Notes under the pieces: generated by a model | What the model saw: the letters and a program-made list of their open reading frames with translations, nothing else | Told to the model about the DNA's origin: nothing | Database searches by the model: none | Shown: in pieces, positions 25,552 through 34,483 of the stretch | How the letters are laid out: every line of letters starts with the position of its first letter | Position numbering within the stretch: the stretch's first letter is position 1 | Translations under genes and position numbers: made by a program | Source of the DNA: Streptomyces sp. NBC_01304 | GTDB taxonomy: Bacteria; Actinomycetota; Actinomycetes; Streptomycetales; Streptomycetaceae | Assembly: GCF_035975855.1 (NCBI RefSeq) | Contig: NZ_CP109055.1 | Location: 372,001-436,000, forward strand | Reading direction: 5' to 3' | DNA length: 64,000 bases

Positions 25552-26319
25552 ATGAAGATGAGGAGCTTCACCACCGCGGGTATCACCGGTCTTGTGCTGG
25601 CGGGTGCCGCACTCGCCCCCGTCCCGGCCGTTGCCGCCACGCCGGCGCCCGCGGGCACCACCACCGAGGAACTCTTCGGTCCCGGCCCTGGTGGAATGAA
25701 CTGCGAGGAATGCCTTGAGGAGAACCTCGAGCGCTACCTCGATGCTCTCCTCGACAAGAAGATGGCCAAGTACCAGAAGCTCTTCAAGGGCGAGAAGGGC
25801 GACACTGGCACACAGGGCGGCCCTCCCGGGCCCGCGGGGCCGGCCGGTCCCGCAGGGAAGGACGGCGCCCCGGGCAAGGACGGCACCCCCGGCGAGGCCG
25901 GCTCCCCAGGGAAGGACGGCCCTGCGGGGAAAGCCGGTACACCGGGCAAGGACGGTACGCCGGGCAAGGACGGCCCTGCAGGGAAAGCCGGTACACCGGG
26001 CAAGGACGGTACGCCGGGCAAGGACGGCGCCAAGGGCACGGACGGCGCCGCGCTGCTCAAGCAGGCGACGGTCGTCACCAGCCAGTTCACGGTCGACAAC
26101 GGCAAACAGGCGTACGGCAGTGCCTTCTGCCCCGGCGGCAGCAAGGTCACCGGGGGCGGCGTCAGGCGTACCACCATCCTCACCTCGGGCAAGGTCCTGA
26201 CCGGGTACAGCGGGCCCACTACCGGGCCGCGGCAGGGGTGGTCCGCCCACATCTACAACGACGGTACCGGCCTGACCGTGACCATGACGGTCCACGCGAT
26301 CTGCGTACCGAGTCCCTGA
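25552..26319 (+). CDS. Secreted collagen-like protein
   Basis: 255 residues from the ATG at 25552; the ribosome-binding site is poor, so translation may be leaderless. A signal peptide ends near PAVAA-TPAP (about 29). An acidic Cys-x-x-Cys helix (NCEECLEENLERYLDALLD) could act as a trimerisation or nucleation segment, followed by about 27 Gly-X-Y triplets rich in KDG, TPG and PAG (about 84-165), then a C-terminal globular domain of about 90 residues with two Cys. Bacterial collagen-like proteins form triple helices on surfaces. The triplets are encoded by near-identical 54-bp repeats, so length may vary by slippage. Confidence 0.85.
   Translation: MKMRSFTTAGITGLVLAGAALAPVPAVAATPAPAGTTTEELFGPGPGGMNCEECLEENLERYLDALLDKKMAKYQKLFKGEKGDTGTQGGPPGPAGPAGPAGKDGAPGKDGTPGEAGSPGKDGPAGKAGTPGKDGTPGKDGPAGKAGTPGKDGTPGKDGAKGTDGAALLKQATVVTSQFTVDNGKQAYGSAFCPGGSKVTGGGVRRTTILTSGKVLTGYSGPTTGPRQGWSAHIYNDGTGLTVTMTVHAICVPSP
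25912..26019 (+). repeat. Two 54-bp tandem repeats in the collagen-like gene
   Basis: 25912-25965 and 25966-26019 differ at one base. Each encodes six Gly-X-Y triplets. Being multiples of 9 bp, copy-number changes keep the frame and the triplet phase. Confidence 0.9.
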
Positions 26320-26679
26320 CCAACTCCGCCTGCCCAGGGATGCTCCGGCAGCACCCCTTCTCGCCCGCGGACCGGCACGCCGCGGGCCCGCACACCCCAA
26401 GGAACCGTGACGCGAAGCGCCGCCATGGGCAGAGTCAGACCTGCCGGCAACAGCCCGCTTCATGGGTGAGGAGCTGTTGTGGAGGGTGCAGGGCCTCGAG
26501 CCGGGGGCGTTGTCGGGGTTCGGGTGGTCGCCTCGGCGCCACGTCGTGGCTCCTTGGCCGGCCACCCGTCGGCGCTGCGGCGGGGCAACGCCCTGCCGGG
26601 TATCCGCTGCCCTGCCCGAGCGCAGGGCCTGGTATCTGCACCGCGTCGTTGGCGGTTCAGACACCGGGCTCTCGCCTCC
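26320..26679. other. Intergenic region with terminator, convergent genes
   Basis: 360 bp between the collagen-like stop and the 3' end of the GH13 gene. It holds the hairpin at 26363-26387 and no supported gene; frames here are Arg/Pro-rich. Confidence 0.5.
26363..26387. terminator. Hairpin after the collagen-like gene
   Basis: GCCCGCGG (26363-26370) pairs with CCGCGGGC (26380-26387) over a 9-nt loop, 43 bp after the stop. Confidence 0.6.
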
Positions 26680-28323
26680 TCACTCCTGCGGCGCCAGCCA
26701 CACCGTCGTATCGCCCGGCAGCACCTGCTCCCCCGTCCGTGCCGCCTCAAGGGGTCCGCTGCTCAACAGCACGCGCAGGCCGGGCGGCAGCGGTAGCGGC
26801 TCCTCGCCCGTGTTGACCAGGCATCGGGCACCACCTGGGCGGACGAAGCAGATCGCGTCTGAGCCCGCGTCGATCCATTCCAGCGTCTCGGGCCGCCCGG
26901 CGAAACGCTCGCGGCGCAGGCGCAGCGCCTGGCGGTACAGGTTCAAGAACGACTCCGGGTCCGCGCTCTGGCGCTCGACGCTCCACTGGGCCCAGTGCGC
27001 GGGTTGCGGCAGCCACGAGACGTTCGTCGCGGAGAACCCCATCGATTCCCCCGAGGCGGTCCACGGCAGCGGCACCCGGCAGCCGTCGCGCCCCCGGTCG
27101 CGTCCTTGGGAGCGTACGAAGGTGGGATCCTGGATCAGGTGGTCGGGGATGAACTGCACCTCGGGCAGGCCCAGTTCATCGCCCTGATAGAGGTACACCC
27201 CGCCGGGCAGGGCCATGGTGAGCAGCGCCGCCGCCCTGGCACGGCGGCGGCCCAGGACGAGGTCGCTGGGGTCGGAGAGCCGCTTGTCCCCCATGTCGAA
27301 AGAGGTGTCCGCGCGGCCGTAGCGGGTGGTGTGGCGGATCGTGTCGTGGTTGGACAGGACCCAGGTGGGCGGCGCCCCGACCGGCCGGTGTCCGGCCAGC
27401 GTGCCGGCGATGACCGCCCGAAGCGCCGGCGCCTCCCAGGGGCAGCACAGGAAGTCGAAGTTGAAGGCGGAGTGCAGTTCATCGGGGCGCAGATAGCGGG
27501 CGGCCTGCTCGGGGTCCGGCAGCCACACCTCGCCGACGAACGTCCGCTCGCCGTCGTACGAGTCGAGGATCTTGCGCCAGGCGCGGTAGATGTCGTGCAC
27601 CTCGTCGACGTCCTGATAGGGCAGGTCGGTCGGGTCGGGGTGGGGACCGACGTCGGGGAGTCCGGCCTTCTTGGCGAGGCCGTGCGCCACGTCGATGCGG
27701 AATCCGTCGACGCCGCGCGCCAGCCAGAAGTGCAGTACGTCCTCGAACTCGGCCCGCACATCGGGGTGTTCCCAGTTCAGATCGGGCTGCTCGGGGGCGA
27801 ACATGTGCAGGTACCAGGGGCCCGGGCTGCCGTCGGCCTCGGTGATCCGGGTCCAGGCGGGACCGCCGAAGTACGACTGCCAGTCATTGGGCGGTACGTC
27901 GCCGTCCGCTCCCTTGCCGGGCATGAACCAGAAGCGTTCCCGCTCGGGCGATCCAGGGCCCGCGGTGAGTGCGTCCCGAAACCAGGGGTGCTGGTCGGAG
28001 CAGTGGTTGGGCACCAGGTCGACGATGACCCGCAGTCCGTGGTCATGGGCCTCGGTGATCAGCGACTCGGCCTCGGCGAGGGTGCCGAAGATCGGGTCGA
28101 TGTCCCGGTAGTCCGCGACGTCGTAGCCGCCGTCGGCCATCGGGGAGACGTACCAGGGGTTGAACCACAGCGCATCCACGCCGAGTTCACGCAGGTGGGG
28201 CAGTCTGTCGCGCACTCCGGCCAGATCTCCGATGCCGTCGCCGTTGCCGTCGGCGAAGCTGCGGACGTAGATCTGGTAGATGGCGGCGTGCCGCCACCAG
28301 GCGGGCGCGGGCGTCGAAGTCAC
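26680..28323 (-). CDS. GH13 alpha-glucosidase (oligo-glucosidase type)
   Basis: 547 residues, no signal peptide, so cytoplasmic. The GTG at 28321-28323 has AAGGAG six bases upstream. GH13 blocks are clear: IYQIYVRSFADGNGDGIGDL near the start, DLVPNH (about 102-107), GFRIDVAHGL (nucleophile Asp about 211), FVGEVWL (acid Glu about 265) and LSNHDTIRH (Asp about 327). The start region and QYRDIDP-like block place it with oligo-1,6-/alpha-glucosidases that trim imported alpha-gluco-oligosaccharides. It lies downstream of the GH87 gene beyond a terminator, so it may have its own or read-through expression. Confidence 0.92.
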   Translation of the reverse strand: MTSTPAPAWWRHAAIYQIYVRSFADGNGDGIGDLAGVRDRLPHLRELGVDALWFNPWYVSPMADGGYDVADYRDIDPIFGTLAEAESLITEAHDHGLRVIVDLVPNHCSDQHPWFRDALTAGPGSPERERFWFMPGKGADGDVPPNDWQSYFGGPAWTRITEADGSPGPWYLHMFAPEQPDLNWEHPDVRAEFEDVLHFWLARGVDGFRIDVAHGLAKKAGLPDVGPHPDPTDLPYQDVDEVHDIYRAWRKILDSYDGERTFVGEVWLPDPEQAARYLRPDELHSAFNFDFLCCPWEAPALRAVIAGTLAGHRPVGAPPTWVLSNHDTIRHTTRYGRADTSFDMGDKRLSDPSDLVLGRRRARAAALLTMALPGGVYLYQGDELGLPEVQFIPDHLIQDPTFVRSQGRDRGRDGCRVPLPWTASGESMGFSATNVSWLPQPAHWAQWSVERQSADPESFLNLYRQALRLRRERFAGRPETLEWIDAGSDAICFVRPGGARCLVNTGEEPLPLPPGLRVLLSSGPLEAARTGEQVLPGDTTVWLAPQE

Positions 28324-28356
28324 CAAGGGCTCCTTGTACGAGGTGCAGAGGATGCT

Positions 28357-28410
28357 GAGGAAAGTGCGGGTGCCGAGGAAGGTGCGGGTGCCGAGGTAAG
28401 GTGCGGGCCC
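28357..28410. repeat. Three 18-bp tandem repeats
   Basis: GAGGAAAGTGCGGGTGCC at 28357-28374, a one-base variant at 28375-28392 and a diverged third copy at 28393-28410, in the 132-bp gap between the GH87 and GH13 genes. The third overlaps the terminator stem. Confidence 0.8.
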
Positions 28411-28441
28411 GGCCTGCGGGGCAGTCGAAGGCCGGGCCCGC
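28403..28441 (-). terminator. Terminator after the GH87 gene
   Basis: A 13-bp perfect GC stem (GCGGGCCCGGCCT at 28403-28415, complement at 28429-28441) with a 13-nt loop, 15 bp after the GH87 stop. It may attenuate rather than block expression of the GH13 gene. Confidence 0.8.
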
Positions 28442-28455
28442 GCTCAAAGGTGCGG

Positions 28456-30972
28456 CTACCAGCCGGAGTTGCCGGTGCCGCGGGTGATCTGGAAGCCGCC
28501 GGCCAGGCTGAGGCCGCCGTCGGCGGCGCCGCTGACGCTCACCGAGGAGAAGGTGCCGGCTCCCGCGGCGTTGATCTCGATGCCGTACGCGCCGGTCTTC
28601 TCGATCTTCGTGTCCTTCACCGTGAGGTCGCCGACGGCTCTTTGCCAGGACACGAGCAGTCCGCTGTAGGTGGAGTCGAGTACGTCATTGCTCTCGATCC
28701 GTACGGGTGTGGTGATGTCGGAGTCGTCGGCGTACACCCAGATCGCGCCGAGCTTCGCGCCCCAGTTGGCCTCGTAACCGCCGGTCCGCTCCAGGGTGTT
28801 GCGGGCCACGGTCGTCGCGCCGGTGAACGGCAGCGGCGGGGGCGGGAAGTTGCGGGTGCTGATCGCGATGCCCGCGGCGGCGTTCACGGTGTCGGACAGC
28901 AGGTTGTCCTCGATGCGGTTGCCGCTGCCGCCGTAGATCGCCGCGGTGTTGGCGAGCATCGGCAGCTGCACGGTGTTGAAGCGGAAGACGCTGTCGGTGA
29001 CTGCCTGTTGCTCGGAGAACATGGCGAGCCCGTCGTCTCCGGTGCCCCGCACGCTGCTCTGCGAGATCTCGCTGTTCTTCGTGCCCTTGTGCAGGTTGAC
29101 GCCGTCGGCGTAGGTGTCGCGGATGCGCAGGCCGGTGGCGAGCAGGCCGCTGGTGGGTGCGTCGATCCACAGGCCGACCTTGGCGTGCTCGATCCACACG
29201 CTCTGCACGGTGGAACCGCTGCCGAAGTCACCCTCGATGGCGGTGTGTCCGCCCGCGTCGTCCCGGTGCGTGGCGGCTCCGTCGATCGTCAGGTCCTGGA
29301 CGGTGCTGGTGCCGCCCCTGCCGAACAGGCCTCCCTTGCCGTTCTTGCCGCGCAGCACGGTGTGCCACTCGCCGGCGCCGCGCAGCGCGACGCCGTTCAG
29401 GTTCACGTGGTCGGAGATGTCGTACGTGCCCTTCGGCAGCCACAGGCCCTTGCCCTGCCCCTTGGCCGTGTTCAGCGCGGAGTTGAGGGCCGAGGTGTCG
29501 TCGCCCGCGTCGTCCGGGGTGACGCCGAGGGTGGTTGCCGACACGAAGCCGTCGGGCATCGCGTACGCGCCGGGTGCGGTCTCCGTCTCGATCAGGTCGA
29601 TGGTGTACGAGGCCGCGGAGTCGGTTGCGTCCTTCTGCAGCCTGATCTTCGTGCCGGCCGGGAGGTCGCCTACGGTCGCGCGGGTCTCGTCGAAGAAGCG
29701 GTGGGCGGAGCCGCCCGAGGGGTCGTTGTTGTAGGGGTAGGCGCCGTACACCCAGCTGTGCTTGGAGCTCAGGTCGAGATCGCGCAGGTGGCTGCCGTCC
29801 GCGTACAGGCTCAGCGATGCGTTGTCTCCGGTGCCCGCCTCGTTGTCCGGGATCGAGTAACGCAGTGTCAGGGCGTTGGCCGGCTTGGTGAGGGTGAACT
29901 CGACGTACTCACCATTGGAGTCGAGTACGACGGCCTTGCGGCCCGAGGCCTCCGCGGGGACGGACAGATAGGCGCGGTCGGGTCCGATGGCCAAGGCGTT
30001 CGTCCGGCCGCTTTCCGCTTCGTACGTGGTGTACGGCAGCGTCGCCCCGCGGGCGGCGTTCGTGGCGGCCGAGGGGATGTCCAGGCCGTCGAGCTGGAAG
30101 GCGCCGTTGTCGCCGGATTCGGTGCGCAGGGTGACGGTGTTGAGGCCGGCGCGCAGGGGCACGTCGGTGGTCGCCGTCTGCCAGGAGCCGTTGGTGGCGG
30201 GCAGGTTCAGGCCGCGGACCTTGGTGCCGTTGGCCGAGAGAGTGACGGTGGCCGCTGTCGCGTCGGAGGTGCGGTAGCGCACCTGGACCGGGTGCTCGGT
30301 CGCCGTGGCCGAGGCGACCGTGAAGACCGCCCGGGAGCCACTCGCGGTGAAACCACTGAGGTAGCCGGTGCCCCGGTAGCCGCCCGCGCTCGTGGACTTC
30401 TGCGGACCGCCCGAGAAGAAGGCCCGCTCGGCCTCGTGGGTCAGGCTGCCCCCGCCGCCCTGTGAGGGCGTCGTCGGCGTCAGGTTGTCCAGGTTGATGT
30501 TGCCGCTGTCGCTGCTGGTGAAGGTCAGCGCGACGGTGTTGGCACCGTCCTTGAAGTCGACGGGGGCCTCGATGGTGGACCAGGTGTCCCAGTTCGTGGT
30601 CGCCGGGAAGCTCACTTGGCCGGACTTGGTGCCGTTGACGTACAGACTGAGCGTCATGGTCGCCGTGGTCCCGTTGGCGTACCGGATCTTCACCGAGCCG
30701 GAGCCGGCGGTGGGCGACGCGATGGTGAACGACGTCGAGGCGTTGCCCTTGTGGGCGTCGGTGTAGCCGCCGACGTAGCCGCTGCCGGTGTAACCGGCGT
30801 GCTCGCTCTCGGCCTTGGTGCCGCCCGAGAGCGTGGCGGACTCGGCTTCGAGTGCGTCCGCGGCCAGGGCCGGCGGCGCCGCGTACAGCAGGGCGGCGAG
30901 CAGGCCGAGGAGCAGAGCCGGTATCAGCCGGGTGGTTCTCGCTCTCGCCTGTGGGCGGGTGGTTTCGGGCAT
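28456..30972 (-). CDS. Secreted GH87 alpha-1,3-glucanase (mutanase/mycodextranase type) with CBM35-like modules
   Basis: 838 residues. GH87 enzymes cut alpha-1,3-glucan, as in fungal walls or mutan. The ATG at 30972 follows GGAAGGA. A signal peptide ends near ALAADAL (about 38). Two CBM35-like beta-sandwich modules (about 40-165 and 178-300; EAESATL and HEAERAFF starts) and a third similar one (about 315-465) precede the right-handed beta-helix (about 470-838). Asp623 in YADGVN and Asp646-Asp647 in GTGDDG keep the 23-residue spacing of the GH87 catalytic triad (from memory of Paenibacillus/Bacillus enzymes). Its place in the ABC-importer operon suggests release of oligosaccharides for uptake. 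Confidence 0.85.
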   Translation of the reverse strand: MPETTRPQARARTTRLIPALLLGLLAALLYAAPPALAADALEAESATLSGGTKAESEHAGYTGSGYVGGYTDAHKGNASTSFTIASPTAGSGSVKIRYANGTTATMTLSLYVNGTKSGQVSFPATTNWDTWSTIEAPVDFKDGANTVALTFTSSDSGNINLDNLTPTTPSQGGGGSLTHEAERAFFSGGPQKSTSAGGYRGTGYLSGFTASGSRAVFTVASATATEHPVQVRYRTSDATAATVTLSANGTKVRGLNLPATNGSWQTATTDVPLRAGLNTVTLRTESGDNGAFQLDGLDIPSAATNAARGATLPYTTYEAESGRTNALAIGPDRAYLSVPAEASGRKAVVLDSNGEYVEFTLTKPANALTLRYSIPDNEAGTGDNASLSLYADGSHLRDLDLSSKHSWVYGAYPYNNDPSGGSAHRFFDETRATVGDLPAGTKIRLQKDATDSAASYTIDLIETETAPGAYAMPDGFVSATTLGVTPDDAGDDTSALNSALNTAKGQGKGLWLPKGTYDISDHVNLNGVALRGAGEWHTVLRGKNGKGGLFGRGGTSTVQDLTIDGAATHRDDAGGHTAIEGDFGSGSTVQSVWIEHAKVGLWIDAPTSGLLATGLRIRDTYADGVNLHKGTKNSEISQSSVRGTGDDGLAMFSEQQAVTDSVFRFNTVQLPMLANTAAIYGGSGNRIEDNLLSDTVNAAAGIAISTRNFPPPPLPFTGATTVARNTLERTGGYEANWGAKLGAIWVYADDSDITTPVRIESNDVLDSTYSGLLVSWQRAVGDLTVKDTKIEKTGAYGIEINAAGAGTFSSVSVSGAADGGLSLAGGFQITRGTGNSGW

Positions 30973-31033
30973 GGCGAAGCGTCCTTCCGTGGGGGATCGA
31001 CAGGACGGCTGAGGGGGTGGCTCGGGGTGCGGC

Positions 31034-31918
31034 TCAGCCCTTGAGGCTGCCGGCGGTGAGGCCGGCGATGATGTGACGCTGGAAGATCAGGAACAGGACG
31101 AGCAGCGGCACGCTGGCCATGACCATGCCCGCGAGCAGCTGGTTGGCGGGCATGAACTCCGAAAGGCGGCTGAGCGCCACGGTGATGGGCTGCCTCGCGG
31201 GGTCCGGCAGCACGATCAGCGGCCAGAGGAAGTCCTTCCACACCCCGACCACCGCGAAGATCGAAACCACGGCGAGTACGGGACGCGACAGCGGAAGGAC
31301 GATCGAGACCAGGATCCGCACGGGGCCGGCGCCGTCCATGCGCGCGGAGTCCATGAGCTCCAGCGGGATCTGGTCGAAGAACCGTTTGAGGATGAACACG
31401 TTGAAGGCGTTGGCCGCGGCCGGCAGCCACACCGCCCAGGGCGTGTTGATCAGGTTCACATCGAACAACGGCACGTCCGTGACCGTCAGATACGTCGGTA
31501 CGAGCAGCGCGGACACCGGCAGCATCAGGGTGGCCAGCATCATGCCGAGGAGAATGTTGCCGAGCACGGGGCGCAGCTTGGACAGGGCGTAGGCGGTGGC
31601 CACGGCGACGATCAGCTGGATCAGCCAGGCGCCGACCGCCAGGATCAGTGTGTTCAGGAAGTGCTTGCTCAGACCGGTGTTGGTCCAGGCGTCGCTATAT
31701 GCCTCCGGGTGGAAACTGTGCGGCAGCAGCGTGGGGTTGACGTCCGCGAGCTCCCGCGAGGACTTCAGGGCTCCGCTCGCCATCCAGTACAGCGGGAAGA
31801 CGAAGGCCAGCGTGAAGCCGATGAGCGTGGCGGTCAGGACGAACCGGTAGAGGAACCTGCCCGTGCGGCGGTTCATCTCGGTGGGTGCGATCAGCGTGCG
31901 TTCCGGGGTGCCGGACAT
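31034..31918 (-). CDS. Sugar ABC transporter permease (MalG/GanQ type)
   Basis: 294 residues with six membrane segments. The EAA loop, which docks the ATPase, reads ELMDSARMDGAGPVRILVSI (about 195-214). The tail RHIIAGLTAGSLKG is typical of MalG-type permeases. The ATG at 31916-31918 has AGAGGAA upstream. It follows the MalF-type gene by 31 bp and precedes the GH87 gene by 61 bp, all on one strand. No ATPase gene lies in the operon; such systems in Streptomyces usually share a housekeeping MsiK-type ATPase. Confidence 0.92.
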   Translation of the reverse strand: MSGTPERTLIAPTEMNRRTGRFLYRFVLTATLIGFTLAFVFPLYWMASGALKSSRELADVNPTLLPHSFHPEAYSDAWTNTGLSKHFLNTLILAVGAWLIQLIVAVATAYALSKLRPVLGNILLGMMLATLMLPVSALLVPTYLTVTDVPLFDVNLINTPWAVWLPAAANAFNVFILKRFFDQIPLELMDSARMDGAGPVRILVSIVLPLSRPVLAVVSIFAVVGVWKDFLWPLIVLPDPARQPITVALSRLSEFMPANQLLAGMVMASVPLLVLFLIFQRHIIAGLTAGSLKG

Positions 31919-31949
31919 GACGGTTCCTCTCAGCCCTGGGCCCGGGCTC

Positions 31950-32918
31950 TCAGCCCTTACTCCGGGTCAGCCGCAGATACGCGAGCGAGAACAGGCCGAG
32001 CACCACGAAGAGGAGCATGCTCATGGCGCTTGCCAGACCGAAGTCGCTGTAGACGAAGGCGTAGCGGAAAAGGAGCAGCAGGACGGTGACGGTGGCGTCG
32101 TTCGGTCCGCCGCCCGTCAGGATGTACGGCTCGATGAACACCTGCATGGTGCCGAGCACCTGGAGCAGCAGCGTGATCATCAGGATGAAGCGCATCTGCG
32201 GGATCGTCACGTGCCACAGGCGCTGGCGGACCGAGGCGCCGTCGAGCTCGGCCGCCTCGTACAGCTGGCCGGGGATCCCGCCGAGCGCGGCGAGGTAGAT
32301 CAGCGTGGTGGTGCCCATGTTGGCCCAGGTGGAGACCAGGACCAGGGAGACCATGGCCAGGTTCTCCGACTCGAGCCACTGCTGGGCCGGCAGGTGCACC
32401 ATCTCCAGGGCGTTGTTGAACAATCCGGGTCCGGGATCGTAGAACCAGCGCCACAACAGCATGGTGACGATCGGCGGCAGCATCACCGGCAGATAGACCG
32501 TCATCCGCAGATATCCGCGCCCGTGCCGGAACTCGTTGAGCACGACCGCCGTGGCGAACGGCGCCGCGAAGCCGAAGACCAGCGCGAGCAGCGTGAACCA
32601 GGCGGTGTTCTGCCAGGCAGTCACGAACAGCGGATCGTCGAAGAGCCGGCGGAAGTTGTCCAGGCCGACCCACTCGGCGGGCTGGGCGAAGGTGACCTGC
32701 TGGAAGCCGAGCAGCCAGCCGCGCACGATCGGGTACCAGGAGAACAGGGCGAAGACGATGATGCCCGCGGCGAGGAACGCGTACGCGACGAGGTTCTCGC
32801 GTACCAGCCGCGTGCGGCGTGAACGGGCCGCGACGGGGCGGGGATCGGCGCCCACCAAGGCCGGCACCGGGTCGGCGGTGTCCGTGGGGAGCGCGTCGGT
32901 GAGGGAGTCGACCTTCAT
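31950..32918 (-). CDS. Sugar ABC transporter permease (MalF type)
   Basis: 322 residues, six or more membrane segments after a polar N-terminal stretch of about 45 residues. The EAA-type loop is QLYEAAELDGASVRQRLWHV (about 225-244). It starts (ATG 32916-32918) one base after the stop of the binding-protein gene, so translation is coupled. It pairs with the permease at 31034 to form the import channel for the sugar bound by the lipoprotein encoded upstream. Confidence 0.92.
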   Translation of the reverse strand: MKVDSLTDALPTDTADPVPALVGADPRPVAARSRRTRLVRENLVAYAFLAAGIIVFALFSWYPIVRGWLLGFQQVTFAQPAEWVGLDNFRRLFDDPLFVTAWQNTAWFTLLALVFGFAAPFATAVVLNEFRHGRGYLRMTVYLPVMLPPIVTMLLWRWFYDPGPGLFNNALEMVHLPAQQWLESENLAMVSLVLVSTWANMGTTTLIYLAALGGIPGQLYEAAELDGASVRQRLWHVTIPQMRFILMITLLLQVLGTMQVFIEPYILTGGGPNDATVTVLLLLFRYAFVYSDFGLASAMSMLLFVVLGLFSLAYLRLTRSKG

Positions 32919-32919
32919 C

Positions 32920-34296
32920 TCACTTAACCGTCGCCAGGAGCGCGTCGACCTTCTTGGACGCGTCTTTCAGGAGCTGGTCCAGGTCGGCGTCCTTCTTGGT
33001 CAGGACGGACTGCATCACCCCGTCGAGCACCGCGTAGATCTGCTGGGCGTTCGGCGGCTCCACCTTCTGCTCAAGGGTGCCGTTGCGCTCGACGAACGGC
33101 TTGAAGTTGTCCGTGGGCAGGTTCGCGTACTTGGCGTGCACGGCGTCGACCTTCGCCTGTACGTCGTCCTGGTAGAGCCGGTCGAGCGGCAGGCCGACGG
33201 GCACGTCCTTGCTGACGATGCGCTTGTCGTTGAACTCGGTGCGGTCCGGGTTGAGGTACTTGAACTGCAGCCACTTGAGGCCGGCCTTGATCTCCTCCGG
33301 GGTGGCCTTGGGGTTGAACATGAAGCCGTTGCCGCCGCCGAGGGTCGCGTCGCCGGGCATCGCGCCGACGCCGTACTCCTTGTACTCGCGCTCGAACTGC
33401 TTGACGATCGTGGGCAGGTTGTCGGGGCCCGCCATGTACATCCCGAGCTTCCCGGAGCCCATCATCTTCTGCACGTCCGGGATCTCCAGGAGCTGACGCG
33501 TGCCCATGCTGTTGTCGGTCCAGCGCATGTCGTGCAGCGTCTGCAGCGCCTTGCGGGCCGCGTCGGAGTCGACGGCGGCCTTCCACTTGTCGCCGTCCTT
33601 GACCGCCACGTCGCCGCCCATGGAGTAGATCCATGAGGTGAGGTGCCAGCCGCCCTGGTTGTTCTTGCTGTAGTCGGCGTAGCCGACGGTGCCGTCACCG
33701 AGGTCGGTGATCTTCTTGGCGGCGCTGCGGACTTCGTCCCAGGTCGTCGGCGGCTTGTCCGGGTCGAGGCCGGCCTTCTCGAACAGGTCCCGGTTGTAGA
33801 CGAGTCCGAGCGAGTACTGCCCGTTGGGCAGCCCGTAGATCTTGCCGTCCTTGCCCTTGAAGACGTCCTGGAACTCCGGCCGGATCTTGTCGAGGTACGG
33901 GATGTCCTTCATGTACGGCGTGATGTCCGCGCCTTGCCGCCGCTCTATGAGCCCCGCCGGGTCGGTGAAGTACACGTAGTACACGTCCTCGAGCTGGCCG
34001 CCCGCCAGCTTCGCCGCGAAGGTCTTGGGGTCCATCTGGCCCTCGCGCGCATCGATCTTGATCTTCGGGTTGGCCTCCTCGAAGGCCTTGACGTCCGCCT
34101 CGAAGATCTTGCGGTCGACGGGCTGGGTCTTGGGCGGCATGTCGTTCACCGTGATCGTGACGACGCCGTCCTTGCCCTCGCCGGACGAGGAGGAACCGCC
34201 GCACGCGGTCAGGGACAGAGCCATGGCGCCGACCAGGGCGATGCCGGTGTGCCGACGCGCTCTGCAACCGGACGTGGAACCAGACGTGTTGGTCAT
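32920..34296 (-). CDS. Sugar ABC transporter substrate-binding lipoprotein
   Basis: 458 residues. The signal peptide ends in the lipobox LTAC (Cys32), so it is lipid-anchored outside. The mature protein is a family-1 (MalE-like) binding protein: VTITVNDMPPKT at the start, ADITPYMKDIPYLDKI, then PNGQYSLGLVYNRDLFEKAG and PPTTWDEVRSAAKKI, all typical. It is the first gene of a permease-permease-GH87 operon, 187 bp downstream of the LacI gene on the same strand. The ligand is probably an alpha-gluco-oligosaccharide, judged from the adjoining GH87 and GH13 enzymes (inference). Confidence 0.92.
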   Translation of the reverse strand: MTNTSGSTSGCRARRHTGIALVGAMALSLTACGGSSSSGEGKDGVVTITVNDMPPKTQPVDRKIFEADVKAFEEANPKIKIDAREGQMDPKTFAAKLAGGQLEDVYYVYFTDPAGLIERRQGADITPYMKDIPYLDKIRPEFQDVFKGKDGKIYGLPNGQYSLGLVYNRDLFEKAGLDPDKPPTTWDEVRSAAKKITDLGDGTVGYADYSKNNQGGWHLTSWIYSMGGDVAVKDGDKWKAAVDSDAARKALQTLHDMRWTDNSMGTRQLLEIPDVQKMMGSGKLGMYMAGPDNLPTIVKQFEREYKEYGVGAMPGDATLGGGNGFMFNPKATPEEIKAGLKWLQFKYLNPDRTEFNDKRIVSKDVPVGLPLDRLYQDDVQAKVDAVHAKYANLPTDNFKPFVERNGTLEQKVEPPNAQQIYAVLDGVMQSVLTKKDADLDQLLKDASKKVDALLATVK

Positions 34297-34400
34297 GAGG
34301 TGTCATGCCTTCCTGGGAAGCGGGGCCTGCCGGCCGTCCCGACCGGCACCACAGCGCTGCCGCAGACCGTAAAAGGAAACCGCGCAACAAGTCAACGGAT

Positions 34401-34409
34401 CTGCGCAAG
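34401..34409. promoter_or_regulatory. LacI-type operator half, upstream of the binding-protein gene
   Basis: CTGCGCAAG, one mismatch from the TTGCGCAA palindrome at 35531-35538, lies 105 bp upstream of the operon start; a further half-site CGCGCAA is at 34381. Likely bound by the adjacent LacI protein (inference). Confidence 0.45.
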
Positions 34410-34483
34410 AAAGCAATTTCCAGTGCCCGCACGAGCCCCGGAAGCCCAACTTCCGCCCCCTTCCAGGCCGTTCGGCGTGACCG

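Noticed and set aside
26995..30465. A 1156-codon + strand open frame
   Set aside because: It is antisense to the GH13 and GH87 genes, which have signal peptide, catalytic motifs and ribosome-binding sites; the frame is a GC-bias shadow.
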